Assembly (NCBI GenBank): GCA_934402055.1
Contig: CAKRTC010000002.1
Location: 90,088-154,087 of the forward strand
DNA: 64,000 nucleotides
Source of the DNA: an uncultured Lachnospiraceae bacterium
GTDB taxonomy: Bacteria > Bacillota > Clostridia > Lachnospirales > Lachnospiraceae
Reading direction: 5' to 3'
Part shown: piece after piece, positions 1-8,697 of the stretch
Position numbering within the stretch: position 1 is the first letter of the stretch
How the letters are laid out: every line of letters starts with the position of its first letter
Made by a program: the position numbers and the translations under genes
The notes under the pieces: model-generated
The model's input: only the letters and a program-made list of their open reading frames with translations
What the model was told of the DNA's origin: nothing
Database searches by the model: none

Positions 1-135
1 TTCATCTTAAGTTTATCGTCTCCGTTTCATATGCGAAGCCTGCTGTCCTGATTAAAGCCTATGATAAGCTTAAACCAAGGACTCAGGCCCCGCAATTATA
101 GTTCCTTTATTATTCTTTTTTTAACTTTAGGCCGT
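1..135. other. Left-edge intergenic segment
   Basis: This stretch lies downstream of the glycosyltransferase fusion, whose stop is at 136-138 on the minus strand. I see no convincing coding frame and no strong hairpin followed by a T-tract, so the transcript may continue beyond the window edge. Confidence 0.4.
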
Positions 136-3100
136 TCAACGGGTAAAATCCTCTGCTATCACGGACCATGCTGCATCAATACTGTAATGCTCTTTTATAT
201 AAGCTGTGCAGGCTCCCGCAAAATCCGCACAGACTTTTGCATCGGTATACAAGGCAATGATCTTGTCGGCAAACAGCTGCTCCGTTGCCTCAGGGTTTTC
301 GATAAGCTTCTCCGGATCATCGTCAACCACCGTCATCACCTTGTCGGCATCAGGGATACCTTCAGCACCCACCGATGTGGTGATTATTGCAGTATTGTTG
401 TATATAGCTTCCACAACTTTACCCTTGACCCCGGCGCCGTATCTGAGCGGTACCACTGTGAGTCTTGTCGTATGATAGAGCTCCGCCAGTCTTTCATCAC
501 TTACAAAGCCGAGTATTTCTATTCCCTTAGCGCGGTCATTGAGAGAGAGTACCTCCTCGTCCGCTCCGGATCCCGCAACAAGAAAGCATACATCCGACAA
601 TACAGCTCTCACCTTAGGCATAATGCGTGATGCAAACCACTTGACTGCATCTGCATTAGGCGGATGCTTGAAGCCTCCTACAAACAAGAGCCCTTCCTTC
701 TTTTTGAAGGCCTCCTCGCTCACATCATTTACTTCAAATTCATCCCATACATAGGCCGTGATCGCCTTGGCCTGTATCTCAGGATGATACTTATGTATAG
801 CCTCTGTCTCAACCTCCGAAGGATAATAGACCATATCGGCCTGCTCCATCACTGAGAATTCGACGCTCCTCCAATAATCTGATTCACGTTTTTTGCGAAT
901 CTCTCCCGTAAGCTCATACTCTCTTAATAGTCTGAGGTAATGAAGATCATGTCCGTAGAAGATGCACTTTATATCCGTATTCTTCTTCAGAAAATCAATA
1001 TATTTGACGGCAATATGTGGTCTGTTCAGATAACAGAAATCTATATTGTCATTATTTTTTCTGAAATACTCGTATATATTATCACGATATTCTTCTCCGT
1101 AGAGGACTTCGACGCCCAACTGCTCCAAAGCAGAGGTATACGGTTCCTCATGGAGGAAATTATCTCCGATAAATTTGACATTAAAGCCCTTCTTGAGGAA
1201 CATCTTAATGTACTGGTAGGTGGTCTTGGATCCGGCATCCTTATCCCAGGTAGGCACATAATGATCGATTATCGCTACACAAGGCTTATTCTGAGAACGG
1301 TCTCTTGCGGTAAACGGATCCGGATTGCCTGTATTTACGGACTGAAGCTTAAGCTCCGCCGCCCACTTTGTCCTGAACTTATCCTGATTGACCAGCTGAT
1401 AACGCTTAAGCCCGCTTCCCTGCACATCCGTTCCGTTGGATATACCCTCAAAATGCGTAACTACGGATCTCGGCTGATAAACGACCCTCTTGCCGTGCTT
1501 CCTCACCTCAAATGCAAGATCCGAGTCCTCACAATAAGCCGGGGCAAAGTATTCATCAAAGCCTCCGATTTCTTTCCAAAGTCCGGTCTTTATCATTATC
1601 GCCGCACCCGAGATATAATCTACATCCTTGACATAGTTGTATTCCGGCTTTGACGGATCATCCAGTCTTCCGTAATTCCAACCGGAAGCATCAGACCATA
1701 TAATTCCTCCGGCTTCCTGCAGCCTTCCGTCCGGATATACAAGCTTGGATCCCACCATACCTATACTCTCATCGGAAGCCGCAAGCTCAACAAGCGAAGA
1801 CAGCCATTCCTTATGGACCTTGGTATCGTTATTAAGGAAAAGTATATATTGTCCTCTTGCCTTAAGAGCCGCCTGGTTGCAGTTTTTCAGAAATCCCATA
1901 TTCGAGGAATTTCTGCTGATAATAAGCCCGTCGATATAAGTGCCTATCTCAACGGTGGCATCCGTAGATACATCATCCGCCAATATGACCTCATACGGAG
2001 TCTCATCGAAATCGGTCTCCGCAATGATAGAACGAACACAGGCATAGGTATAGGCTACCTGGTTATATGCCGGGATCACTATTGATACGAGCGGAGTCTC
2101 GGTCTTAGGTATAACGAGCAGACCGCCCTCGGAAAACTCTCCGCCTATCTTAAAATCTCCGCGAATGTATTTTCTGCCCTCTGCCGTACAGTAGAGCTTA
2201 AGCATATGTCCCGGATGACGCAGAGTATTCTTGACATAATGTATAAGCCTGCGCTTATTAGACTCTGCCGGAGCCCAGCTGTCAACAGCGGCGATAAGCT
2301 TACGCGAAGCTCTGCTTGCCATGCTTTGATGCTTTGCAAGATAGGCATTTCTTGCATCAAGTGCCTTGAGCTGTTCCTGCTGCGAGGCATTGATGCGTTC
2401 TATGTTTCTGATATGGTTCTGTGAGAGCCTCTCTACCTCACGTTCCTTTGAAAGTGCTGTCTTATGCTCCTCTATCTCATCCTGCAATCTGAGATTCCAC
2501 TCGGTAAGCTCTTCGATACGCTGCTTCTGTTCTCTGATAAGCTGCGGCGATACGGGTTCTCTTGCAAATCTGTCCGAAATTGCATTAAGTACGTCCGCAC
2601 CTCTTACCCTCTGTTGAAAATCAGCCTCATACTCTTCGTACTTATCCACACTTTCGGCATCTATGCCAAAGCATGATAAAAAGCTCTTCTTATCCGGATA
2701 TGCATGCAGCATAGTCTTATATGCATCATACCAATAGCTCAGTATACGGCATCTTACAAAACCGCGTTCCAAAGGCTCATCAAAAACCCACTCATAATCT
2801 ATGAAATTATAGCTGCCGTTGTCAGATACTATGACATTTTCAAATAATGCATCAAGATTGTGACAAGCTTCCGAAGCTCCTCCGAGTATCCTGTCCAAAG
2901 CCCTATTTATCTCATCCTCAGGGGCTTTTCCGTCTCGTATCTGTCCTGCCAAAAGCTTTGAGAGTTCCGTGCCCTCCACATAATCAAAATCGGCATAGCT
3001 TATACCGTATCCGGTCTTGCCTGTATGAGCTCTTACAGCTGTTCCTCTTTCCTTAAGGTCTGCCGATAAAAGCTCACACTTATGCGAAAAGCTGTCTATA

Positions 3101-4092
3101 TGTGCATTTGCAGCCTTGCTTAATGCAGATTTTCTGACAAAGCGTCTGTCCCCGGTTTCCGATATGAAAAGCTCGGTCTTAAGTGCATACTTTGACGCTC
3201 TTGTTCTGTTAAATCTTATATAATCGGCAAAATGTATATCATCCTCTGCGAAACTTTGCTTATAGCCCGTATATACATACGCAAAGGAAGGCGCATATGC
3301 CGGGAACATTCCTTTTTCAAGCAGACTTGAGTACAGAAGCTCATCATTATAGACCGCATTGCGTTCCTCAAAGCTTCCATCCTGTATATCCTTAAAGCTT
3401 CCCGCATTCGGCATGAAGCTGTCCGAATATATATTTTTGGCAAATGCGGCATTCGGAAGAGGATAATATCTCTTGATTCCGGCAAAGCCGCAGGCATGCC
3501 CAAGCTTCTCAGCAAAATCCCAATCGATCGTAAGCTCCGGGTGCCTCGGAAGTATACCTGCCTTATACTTAAGCGCATCACAATTATCCGCAATAAATAT
3601 AAGCGTTCCGCCTGCTTTGAGATGTGTACATGCATCACGCACAAATGAGAGCTTATCCTTTTTAAGCTCCCATTCTTCATCGGCTCCGGTGATATCCGCA
3701 AGTATCACATCGTAGTCGTTATCTTCCGCTTCCTTAAGAAGCATTATATTATCTGTTATACCGGCATCGCTGTCATCAGCTTCCGAAGTACTGTGCCCGC
3801 TCAGGCGATATCTCTTTTTGATAAGCTCCAGTCTCTCTTCCGCAGGATCGACTATATCAAGTCTTGCCACCCGTTCGGAAAGTCTGACATAAGCTCCGAA
3901 ATTCGCACCGAGGCAAAGCAGCTTATGCTCTCTGCTCCACGGGAAGCACTCGGCAACATCGGCTCTGTCGGGATTCAATGCCGTATAAATATCGGTATCG
4001 GAGGTCTCGGACAGTATATTGCTGTCTGCTTCCTCCGAAGTTGTTCCTAATTCGTTATATTTTTCTATCAGACCGTAATAGATATCTTTCAT
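136..4092 (-). CDS. Methyltransferase-kinase-coiled-coil-GT2-GT4 fusion protein
   Basis: A 1318-residue protein likely to build and modify a surface polysaccharide on the cytoplasmic side of the membrane. Visible parts in order: a class I methyltransferase-like fold (about 45-230, glycine motif LGANFGAY near 60); a small-molecule-kinase-like domain (about 280-450, catalytic-loop-like NLDALFENV at 412-420 and metal-site-like IDYEW at 431-435); a charged coiled coil (about 518-590); a GT2 glycosyltransferase (about 668-900, with NNDTK at 754-758 and CEDSDLA near 855); and a GT4 glycosyltransferase (about 937-1318, with GVKGKVVEAI at 1221-1230). The first three parts follow the order known in WbdD, the O8/O9a chain terminator. 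That match is my inference from order and motifs; the methyltransferase glycine loop is degenerate. The start codon overlaps the wzt stop by one base, so the two are translationally coupled. Confidence 0.8.
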   Translation of the reverse strand: MKDIYYGLIEKYNELGTTSEEADSNILSETSDTDIYTALNPDRADVAECFPWSREHKLLCLGANFGAYVRLSERVARLDIVDPAEERLELIKKRYRLSGHSTSEADDSDAGITDNIMLLKEAEDNDYDVILADITGADEEWELKKDKLSFVRDACTHLKAGGTLIFIADNCDALKYKAGILPRHPELTIDWDFAEKLGHACGFAGIKRYYPLPNAAFAKNIYSDSFMPNAGSFKDIQDGSFEERNAVYNDELLYSSLLEKGMFPAYAPSFAYVYTGYKQSFAEDDIHFADYIRFNRTRASKYALKTELFISETGDRRFVRKSALSKAANAHIDSFSHKCELLSADLKERGTAVRAHTGKTGYGISYADFDYVEGTELSKLLAGQIRDGKAPEDEINRALDRILGGASEACHNLDALFENVIVSDNGSYNFIDYEWVFDEPLERGFVRCRILSYWYDAYKTMLHAYPDKKSFLSCFGIDAESVDKYEEYEADFQQRVRGADVLNAISDRFAREPVSPQLIREQKQRIEELTEWNLRLQDEIEEHKTALSKEREVERLSQNHIRNIERINASQQEQLKALDARNAYLAKHQSMASRASRKLIAAVDSWAPAESNKRRLIHYVKNTLRHPGHMLKLYCTAEGRKYIRGDFKIGGEFSEGGLLVIPKTETPLVSIVIPAYNQVAYTYACVRSIIAETDFDETPYEVILADDVSTDATVEIGTYIDGLIISRNSSNMGFLKNCNQAALKARGQYILFLNNDTKVHKEWLSSLVELAASDESIGMVGSKLVYPDGRLQEAGGIIWSDASGWNYGRLDDPSKPEYNYVKDVDYISGAAIMIKTGLWKEIGGFDEYFAPAYCEDSDLAFEVRKHGKRVVYQPRSVVTHFEGISNGTDVQGSGLKRYQLVNQDKFRTKWAAELKLQSVNTGNPDPFTARDRSQNKPCVAIIDHYVPTWDKDAGSKTTYQYIKMFLKKGFNVKFIGDNFLHEEPYTSALEQLGVEVLYGEEYRDNIYEYFRKNNDNIDFCYLNRPHIAVKYIDFLKKNTDIKCIFYGHDLHYLRLLREYELTGEIRKKRESDYWRSVEFSVMEQADMVYYPSEVETEAIHKYHPEIQAKAITAYVWDEFEVNDVSEEAFKKKEGLLFVGGFKHPPNADAVKWFASRIMPKVRAVLSDVCFLVAGSGADEEVLSLNDRAKGIEILGFVSDERLAELYHTTRLTVVPLRYGAGVKGKVVEAIYNNTAIITTSVGAEGIPDADKVMTVVDDDPEKLIENPEATEQLFADKIIALYTDAKVCADFAGACTAYIKEHYSIDAAWSVIAEDFTR

Positions 4093-5477
4093 CAGTTCTT
4101 TTTGACCTTGACCGCAGAATTCATGTCATATACACCTACGGTGTTCTTATTTGATATAACAGTGAGATTTAAGAGGTCGTAAAGCCTGTGATAAACAACA
4201 TGCTCTCCCTGCTCAAAGCCGGTACAGCTCATACTGAGCAGATACTCGCCTCCCTGCAGATCCATCCTCTGCTTAAACTCGACCTCGTAGGTATCGCCTT
4301 TTTCCGCAGCTTCCACCTCGGCATTTTCAAACAAGGTATTGGTGCCGCTTAAGTCGTTGCCCTTCTTGTCTCTGAATGTATATGTGAATATCGGAGCTTC
4401 AACAGCAGCATTGAAGCGAATGCGCTCCCTGATCGTAAATTCCTCTCCTTTAAGGATCAGATTTGTAAGTCTTCCGTCCTTATCAAGGATCCCGAAATCA
4501 TATATCTCTGCCCTTTTATCACCGTATTCGTTAAGATTCGGATTGATATTCATGCTGCTGCGCATAAGCTCCGTACCGTTATCCTGCACAGCTGCTGCCA
4601 CATGTTCTGCAGCATTTTCCAAAGCTCCCTGAACCTTGCCTTCAGCGGAAGGCTCTGCCTGCTTATCCTCTCCTGCTATCTCTGCGTTATCGCTTAGTCC
4701 CATTGCATTTTCCTGCTGTGACTTAAGCACCTCATCCGCATTGTACTGACCTGCCAGTATACGCTTATACAGATCGATTATCTCACCGGGGCGTCCCTCG
4801 GATACCTTCTCACCGTCATTAAGTAGTATTGCCTTGTCGCAGTACTTAAGCACCGAGCTCATATCATGCGTTACCATCAGTATGGTGGTTCCGTTCTTTC
4901 TGAGCTTATCCATATGGTGATAGCATTTTGACTGGAAGAAGATATCTCCGACGGAAAGTGCCTCATCGACTATAAGTATCTCGGGTTCTACATTGATGGC
5001 AAGTGCAAATGCAAGTCTCACGAACATACCCGACGAATATGACTTGACCGGCTGATATACGAAATCCCCTATGTCGGCGAACTTAAGTATCTCATCAAGC
5101 TTGCCGTCCATCTCCTCTTTGGTGAAGCCCATCATGGTTCCGTTCATATAGATGTTTTCTATACCTGTGTATTCCATGTTAAAGCCTGCACCAAGCTCCA
5201 GGAGCGCAGACACCTTACCGCGCACACTTACTGTGCCGCTTGTAGGTGTCAGCACTCCCGTTATGATCTTAAGCATAGTAGACTTACCTGAACCGTTGGT
5301 GCCTATTATTCCGACCGACCGGCCTTCCTCAACATCAAAGGATACTCCCTTTAAGGCATAAAAATCCTTGTGAAGCTTCTTTTTTGTAAGTCCCAGCGAT
5401 TCCTTCAGTCTGTCTGTGTTTTTGTCATAAAGTCTGTAGACCTTTTCAACGTCTCTGACTTCTATAGCTTTACTCAT
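4092..5477 (-). CDS. wzt: Wzt-type polysaccharide ABC exporter ATPase with C-terminal carbohydrate-binding domain
   Basis: ATP-hydrolysing subunit of an ABC exporter for O-antigen, teichoic acid or similar polymers. Residues 1-240 are a complete ATPase: Walker A GTNGSGKST at 59-67, signature SYSSGM at 146-151, Walker B LIVDEA near 168 and the switch VTHD at 202-205. An Ala/Glu-rich linker (about 245-305) leads to a C-terminal beta-sandwich region (about 310-450) of the Wzt_C type, which in O9a Wzt recognises the terminal cap of the chain. It begins directly after the aminotransferase stop and overlaps the fusion protein start, so it belongs to the same operon. The partner permease (Wzm) is not in this window, and the gene directly upstream is not a permease. 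Confidence 0.85.
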   Translation of the reverse strand: MSKAIEVRDVEKVYRLYDKNTDRLKESLGLTKKKLHKDFYALKGVSFDVEEGRSVGIIGTNGSGKSTMLKIITGVLTPTSGTVSVRGKVSALLELGAGFNMEYTGIENIYMNGTMMGFTKEEMDGKLDEILKFADIGDFVYQPVKSYSSGMFVRLAFALAINVEPEILIVDEALSVGDIFFQSKCYHHMDKLRKNGTTILMVTHDMSSVLKYCDKAILLNDGEKVSEGRPGEIIDLYKRILAGQYNADEVLKSQQENAMGLSDNAEIAGEDKQAEPSAEGKVQGALENAAEHVAAAVQDNGTELMRSSMNINPNLNEYGDKRAEIYDFGILDKDGRLTNLILKGEEFTIRERIRFNAAVEAPIFTYTFRDKKGNDLSGTNTLFENAEVEAAEKGDTYEVEFKQRMDLQGGEYLLSMSCTGFEQGEHVVYHRLYDLLNLTVISNKNTVGVYDMNSAVKVKKN

Positions 5478-6650
5478 TTACTTTTGTCTTGTCTCGATAA
5501 ATTTCTCTAATCTCTCCATAGCCTTCTGCAGATCCTCAAGAGAATATGCATAGGATATGCGCAGGAAGCCCTCTCCGGAATTTCCGAATGCGCTGCCAGG
5601 TACTACGGCAAGCTTCTGCTCATTAAGTATGGCATTGGCAAATTCATCCGAACTCATTCCGAATTTCTTGATGCAAGGGAAGAGATAGAATGCTCCCTTT
5701 GCCTCAAAGCAAGGAATACCCATATTGTTGAACTTGTTGAGCAGATAACGGCGTCTGCGATCATACTCGCTGCGCATTATCTTGATATCCTCTTCTCCGT
5801 AACGAAGTGCGGATACTCCTGCATACTGTGATAAGGTCGGAGAGCACATTATAGCAAACTGATGTACCTTCTTCATCTGCTCCATTATAGGCTCGGGTCC
5901 TGCCGCGTAACCGAGTCTCCATCCTGTCATGGCAAATGCCTTGGAGAAGCCGTTTACGACCACTGTTCTCTCCCTCATTCCGGGAAGAGAAGCAATACTT
6001 ACGAATCTCTCATCTCCGTAGGTAAGCTCTGCATAGATCTCATCACTGATCACAAAGAGATCATGCTCTATAATGACCTTAGCTATCTTCTCAAGGTCCT
6101 CTCTCTCCATTATTGCTCCCGTAGGATTGTTCGGATAAGAGAGGAATACCATCTTAGTCTTGTCTGTAATGGCTGCCTCAAGCTCCTCCGGCTGCAGGCG
6201 GAATTCATTTTCGGCCTTAAGGTCTATGACCACAGGCACTGCACCCGCCATTATTGCGCACGGCTTATATGATACAAAGCAAGGCTCCGGGATAATTATC
6301 TCATCTCCTCTGTCAAGCATGGCTCTGAAGCATGCATCTATCGCCTCCGAGCCCCCGACCGTAACAAGTATCTCATCCTTTGGATCATAACTAAGATCGT
6401 ATTTACGCTTCATGAACTTGGCTATTTCTTTGCGAAGTTCCAAAAGTCCGGCATTTGCAGTGTAGAAGGTCTTGCCCTTATTCAGTGCATTGATGCCTTC
6501 CTTTCTTATGTGCCACGGTGTATCAAAATCCGGCTCTCCTACTCCGAGTGAGATGACGTCCGGATCGTTCATCTCACTTACAAGATCGAAGAATTTACGT
6601 ATTCCTGACGGCGGAATAGCTTCGATATAGCTGTTTAACGGGTTTCTCAT
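5478..6650 (-). CDS. Class I/II pyridoxal-phosphate aminotransferase
   Basis: Fold-type I aminotransferase of 390 residues, full length for the family. Visible signatures are the substrate-side glycine loop (GVGEPDFDTP near 36-45), the PLP-contacting segment SYPNNPTG (171-178), SDEIY (202-206) and the Schiff-base lysine in GFSKAFAMTGWRLGY (Lys237). It probably transfers amino groups between an amino acid and 2-oxoglutarate; the exact substrate cannot be read from sequence. Its start overlaps the 3' end of the Lrp-type regulator by four bases (ATGA type), a pairing common in Firmicutes. This suggests amino-acid-responsive control of the aminotransferase and perhaps of the polysaccharide genes behind it. 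Confidence 0.9.
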   Translation of the reverse strand: MRNPLNSYIEAIPPSGIRKFFDLVSEMNDPDVISLGVGEPDFDTPWHIRKEGINALNKGKTFYTANAGLLELRKEIAKFMKRKYDLSYDPKDEILVTVGGSEAIDACFRAMLDRGDEIIIPEPCFVSYKPCAIMAGAVPVVIDLKAENEFRLQPEELEAAITDKTKMVFLSYPNNPTGAIMEREDLEKIAKVIIEHDLFVISDEIYAELTYGDERFVSIASLPGMRERTVVVNGFSKAFAMTGWRLGYAAGPEPIMEQMKKVHQFAIMCSPTLSQYAGVSALRYGEEDIKIMRSEYDRRRRYLLNKFNNMGIPCFEAKGAFYLFPCIKKFGMSSDEFANAILNEQKLAVVPGSAFGNSGEGFLRISYAYSLEDLQKAMERLEKFIETRQK

Positions 6651-7126
6651 GTCGTAACTATCCTCTCATCTCTCGAATAGCCCTGATAGTCAAATCCGTC
6701 CTGCTTATACTTCTTAAGTATAAACTGTGTTGTAGTGCTGATAACCCCGTCAATAGTAGACAGCTCCTCGGATACGAACATAGCGATCTCTCGCATTGAC
6801 TTACCGCTGATAAATACAATAAAATCACAGCTTCCGCTGATAAGGAAGATACTCTCTACCTGAGGATATCTTGAGATCTGCGCAGCCATCTGATCAAAGC
6901 CTACACCCTTTTGCGGTGTAGCCTTGACTTCTATAAATGCATCCGCTGTCTCCTCGCCTGCCTTATCCCAGTTAATAAGTGTATGGTATCCGCAGATCAC
7001 CTTTTCTGCCTCAAGCTTGCTGAGCTCACTCTCTACGGCTTCCGGTGTACTGCAGGTTATCGCCGCCAGATCATCTGTACTGATTCTTGCATGATTTTCA
7101 ATTGCACTGAGCAGTCTTTCTCTCAT
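6647..7126 (-). CDS. Lrp/AsnC-family transcriptional regulator
   Basis: A 159-residue regulator with an N-terminal winged helix (about 1-55) and a C-terminal RAM/AsnC ligand-binding domain (about 65-145, with GSCDFIVFISG near 95-105). Proteins of this family form dimers and octamers and sense amino acids. Its ATG follows a good ribosome binding site (AAAGGAG). It is the first gene of the aminotransferase-wzt-glycosyltransferase operon. A dyad about 15 bases upstream of the start is a possible autoregulatory operator. Confidence 0.88.
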   Translation of the reverse strand: MRERLLSAIENHARISTDDLAAITCSTPEAVESELSKLEAEKVICGYHTLINWDKAGEETADAFIEVKATPQKGVGFDQMAAQISRYPQVESIFLISGSCDFIVFISGKSMREIAMFVSEELSTIDGVISTTTQFILKKYKQDGFDYQGYSRDERIVTT

Positions 7127-7140
7127 AACATTCTCCTTTA

Positions 7141-7159
7141 CTGTGTTTAGTACACACAG
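7141..7159. promoter_or_regulatory. Dyad upstream of the Lrp-type gene, candidate operator
   Basis: The sequence CTGTGTTTAGTACACACAG has inverted six-base arms (CTGTGT/ACACAG) and sits 15-33 bases ahead of the lrp start on the minus strand. On the plus strand it is followed by CTTTTTT, so it could also act as a plus-strand hairpin terminator, but no plus-strand gene precedes it. Lrp proteins often bind such dyads; function here is inference. Confidence 0.3.
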
Positions 7160-7174
7160 CTTTTTTCATATTGA

Positions 7175-7786
7175 TTAAAGAATTACTTTGTCGAGTTCGT
7201 CGCCCTCGGGTCGTCTCAGCGAAGAATCGCCCTCGGTATCTGTCCTCCTTATCGCAACGCCCTTAGATGTGAAACCAATCACATTTAAGGGCACACCGGC
7301 GGTTGCGGCGGCTCTCGCCAACTCTCCGGTATCGGATGACAGCCACACCCTGCATCCGGGTGCATGCAGACGATACGGATTCAATGAAAACATCTCGCAT
7401 ACCTCTATGGTCTGCTGCAAGACCGGAATACTCTTTTGGGCATACATTCCGCCGCTTTTGTTTGCTTTCAGCAGTCTCCATAAAGCAGCAAGCACTCCGC
7501 CCTCACTTCCGTCCTCAACCAGCCCCGACTCAAGATATCTTGTATAAAGTCTGTTAAGCTCGGCTCCCGCAGTATTTGTTCCGGCAGCTTTGTCACACTC
7601 TCCTTTAGACTCCTCTGTCTCCATACAGATCTTGCTCTGTGATGCCTCACATATAATATCGGCATTTTCAAACACGGCAAAAAAGCTCTCGGAGTATCTC
7701 TCCTTAAGCTTAGGAAAGCATGCCGGAGCATTATACACAGCTATACTTCCCTCGAGTCCTGCGTAACCTGTGACAACGATATCCAT
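7175..7786 (-). CDS. HypE/PurM C-terminal-domain-like protein
   Basis: A 203-residue protein resembling only the C-terminal half of AIR synthase-related (PurM/HypE superfamily) enzymes: the glycine-rich segment EGGVLAALWRLL (about 98-109), then CEMFSLNPYRLHAPG and a terminal beta region VPLNVIGFTSKGV. It lacks the N-terminal ATP-binding half, so it is unlikely to be a complete HypE or PurM. No hydrogenase maturation genes lie nearby. The ATG follows the stop of the 31-residue microprotein by only two bases, indicating co-translation. Function unknown; it may act as a small binding or regulatory protein. Confidence 0.6.
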   Translation of the reverse strand: MDIVVTGYAGLEGSIAVYNAPACFPKLKERYSESFFAVFENADIICEASQSKICMETEESKGECDKAAGTNTAGAELNRLYTRYLESGLVEDGSEGGVLAALWRLLKANKSGGMYAQKSIPVLQQTIEVCEMFSLNPYRLHAPGCRVWLSSDTGELARAAATAGVPLNVIGFTSKGVAIRRTDTEGDSSLRRPEGDELDKVIL

Positions 7787-7788
7787 TA

Positions 7789-7884
7789 TCAGAGTGCGGA
7801 AAGCACCATCGGCAATACCATTGCCACTACAAGCACAACGGCAAGAACGCCCATTATTACCTTAACAAGCTTTGGATTCATCAT
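7789..7884 (-). CDS. 31-residue single-pass membrane microprotein
   Basis: A short frame starting with two Met codons (7884 and 7881), then NPKLVK and a continuous hydrophobic stretch (about residues 9-30) rich in Val, Leu and Met, ending ...VLSAL. It is preceded by a strong ribosome binding site (AAGGAGAG) and its TGA is two bases before the next start, so translation is likely. It would span the membrane once with a short cytoplasmic basic tip. I do not recognise a family. It could be a microprotein partner of the downstream HypE-like protein or a membrane toxin-like peptide; the coupling favours the former. Confidence 0.6.
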   Translation of the reverse strand: MMNPKLVKVIMGVLAVVLVVAMVLPMVLSAL

Positions 7885-8022
7885 CTTAAAAATCTCTCCT
7901 TATAAATCATCATATTATATGAAACGGCTGTGTGCCGATCTTTGTCTGCTGTTATACGCTCGCAGCCTATACATCCGCATTTTGTTTATGTGGGTCATCT
8001 GCTGCACCGTGCGCTGAAATAA

Positions 8023-8697
8023 TTATTGTAGCTTATAATCGGCCGACGGACAATACTCCTTAAGAAAGCATTCTCCGCACTTAGGTCTGTTGGCAATACA
8101 TATACTGCGCCCGAGAGTGATAACATCTATATTCCAAAGTATCCAGTGATCCTCCGGCAACAGCTTCATAAGCTCGAATTCTGCCTTTGTCGGATCGTCT
8201 GTGTCTGTAATTCCAAGCAGTCTGCTGATACGCTTTACATGTGTATCCACCACTATGCTCGGCTCATTGTAAATGTTTCCGCGTATGACATTCGCAGTCT
8301 TTCGTCCGACTCCGCTTAGTGCCGTGAGTTCTTCAAGCTCCTTTGGCACTATCCCTTCATGTCTCTCTGTAAGCTCCTTTGCGCAGGCAATGATATTCTT
8401 TGCCTTATTGTGATAAAAACCTGTCGATCGTATATCATTCTCAAGCTCTTTGATATCCGCAGCCGCAAAATCCTCAAGACTTGTATATTTCCTGAACAGA
8501 TCCTTGGTGACCACATTCACTCTGGCATCCGTACACTGCGCACTCAGTATGGTTGCAATAAGCAGCTGCCATGCATTGTCATGATCAAGATAACACCTGT
8601 AATCTGTGCCGTATTCGGCATCAAAGGCATCAAGTATTGCCTTTATGCGCTCTTTTTTTGCCTTAATACTCTCTTTCATGTGTGTATTATCTGCCAT
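8023..8697 (-). CDS. nth: Endonuclease III (DNA glycosylase/AP lyase)
   Basis: Base-excision repair enzyme removing oxidised pyrimidines and cutting at abasic sites. The helix-hairpin-helix LSGVGRKTANVI carries the catalytic Lys, VVDTHVKRISRLLG carries the catalytic Asp, and a C-terminal [4Fe-4S] motif has spacing C-x6-C-x2-C-x5-C (CIANRPKCGECFLKEYC). Length 224 is normal. Two starts are possible: Met at 8697, with AAAGG about ten bases upstream, overlaps tsaC by 22 bases; Met7 at 8679 would give a four-base ATGA overlap but has no visible ribosome binding site. Either way it is coupled to tsaC. Confidence 0.95.
   Translation of the reverse strand: MADNTHMKESIKAKKERIKAILDAFDAEYGTDYRCYLDHDNAWQLLIATILSAQCTDARVNVVTKDLFRKYTSLEDFAAADIKELENDIRSTGFYHNKAKNIIACAKELTERHEGIVPKELEELTALSGVGRKTANVIRGNIYNEPSIVVDTHVKRISRLLGITDTDDPTKAEFELMKLLPEDHWILWNIDVITLGRSICIANRPKCGECFLKEYCPSADYKLQ

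Noticed and set aside
61..4050. Several long plus-strand open frames opposite the glycosyltransferase fusion
   Set aside because: They are shadows of the biased minus-strand reading frame; none has a ribosome binding site or family resemblance.
4092..5477. Annotation as drug-export ATPase
   Set aside because: The C-terminal Wzt-type domain and the glycosyltransferase partner point to polysaccharide export.
7175..7786. Annotation as hydrogenase maturation factor HypE
   Set aside because: Only the C-terminal half is present and no hydrogenase genes are near.
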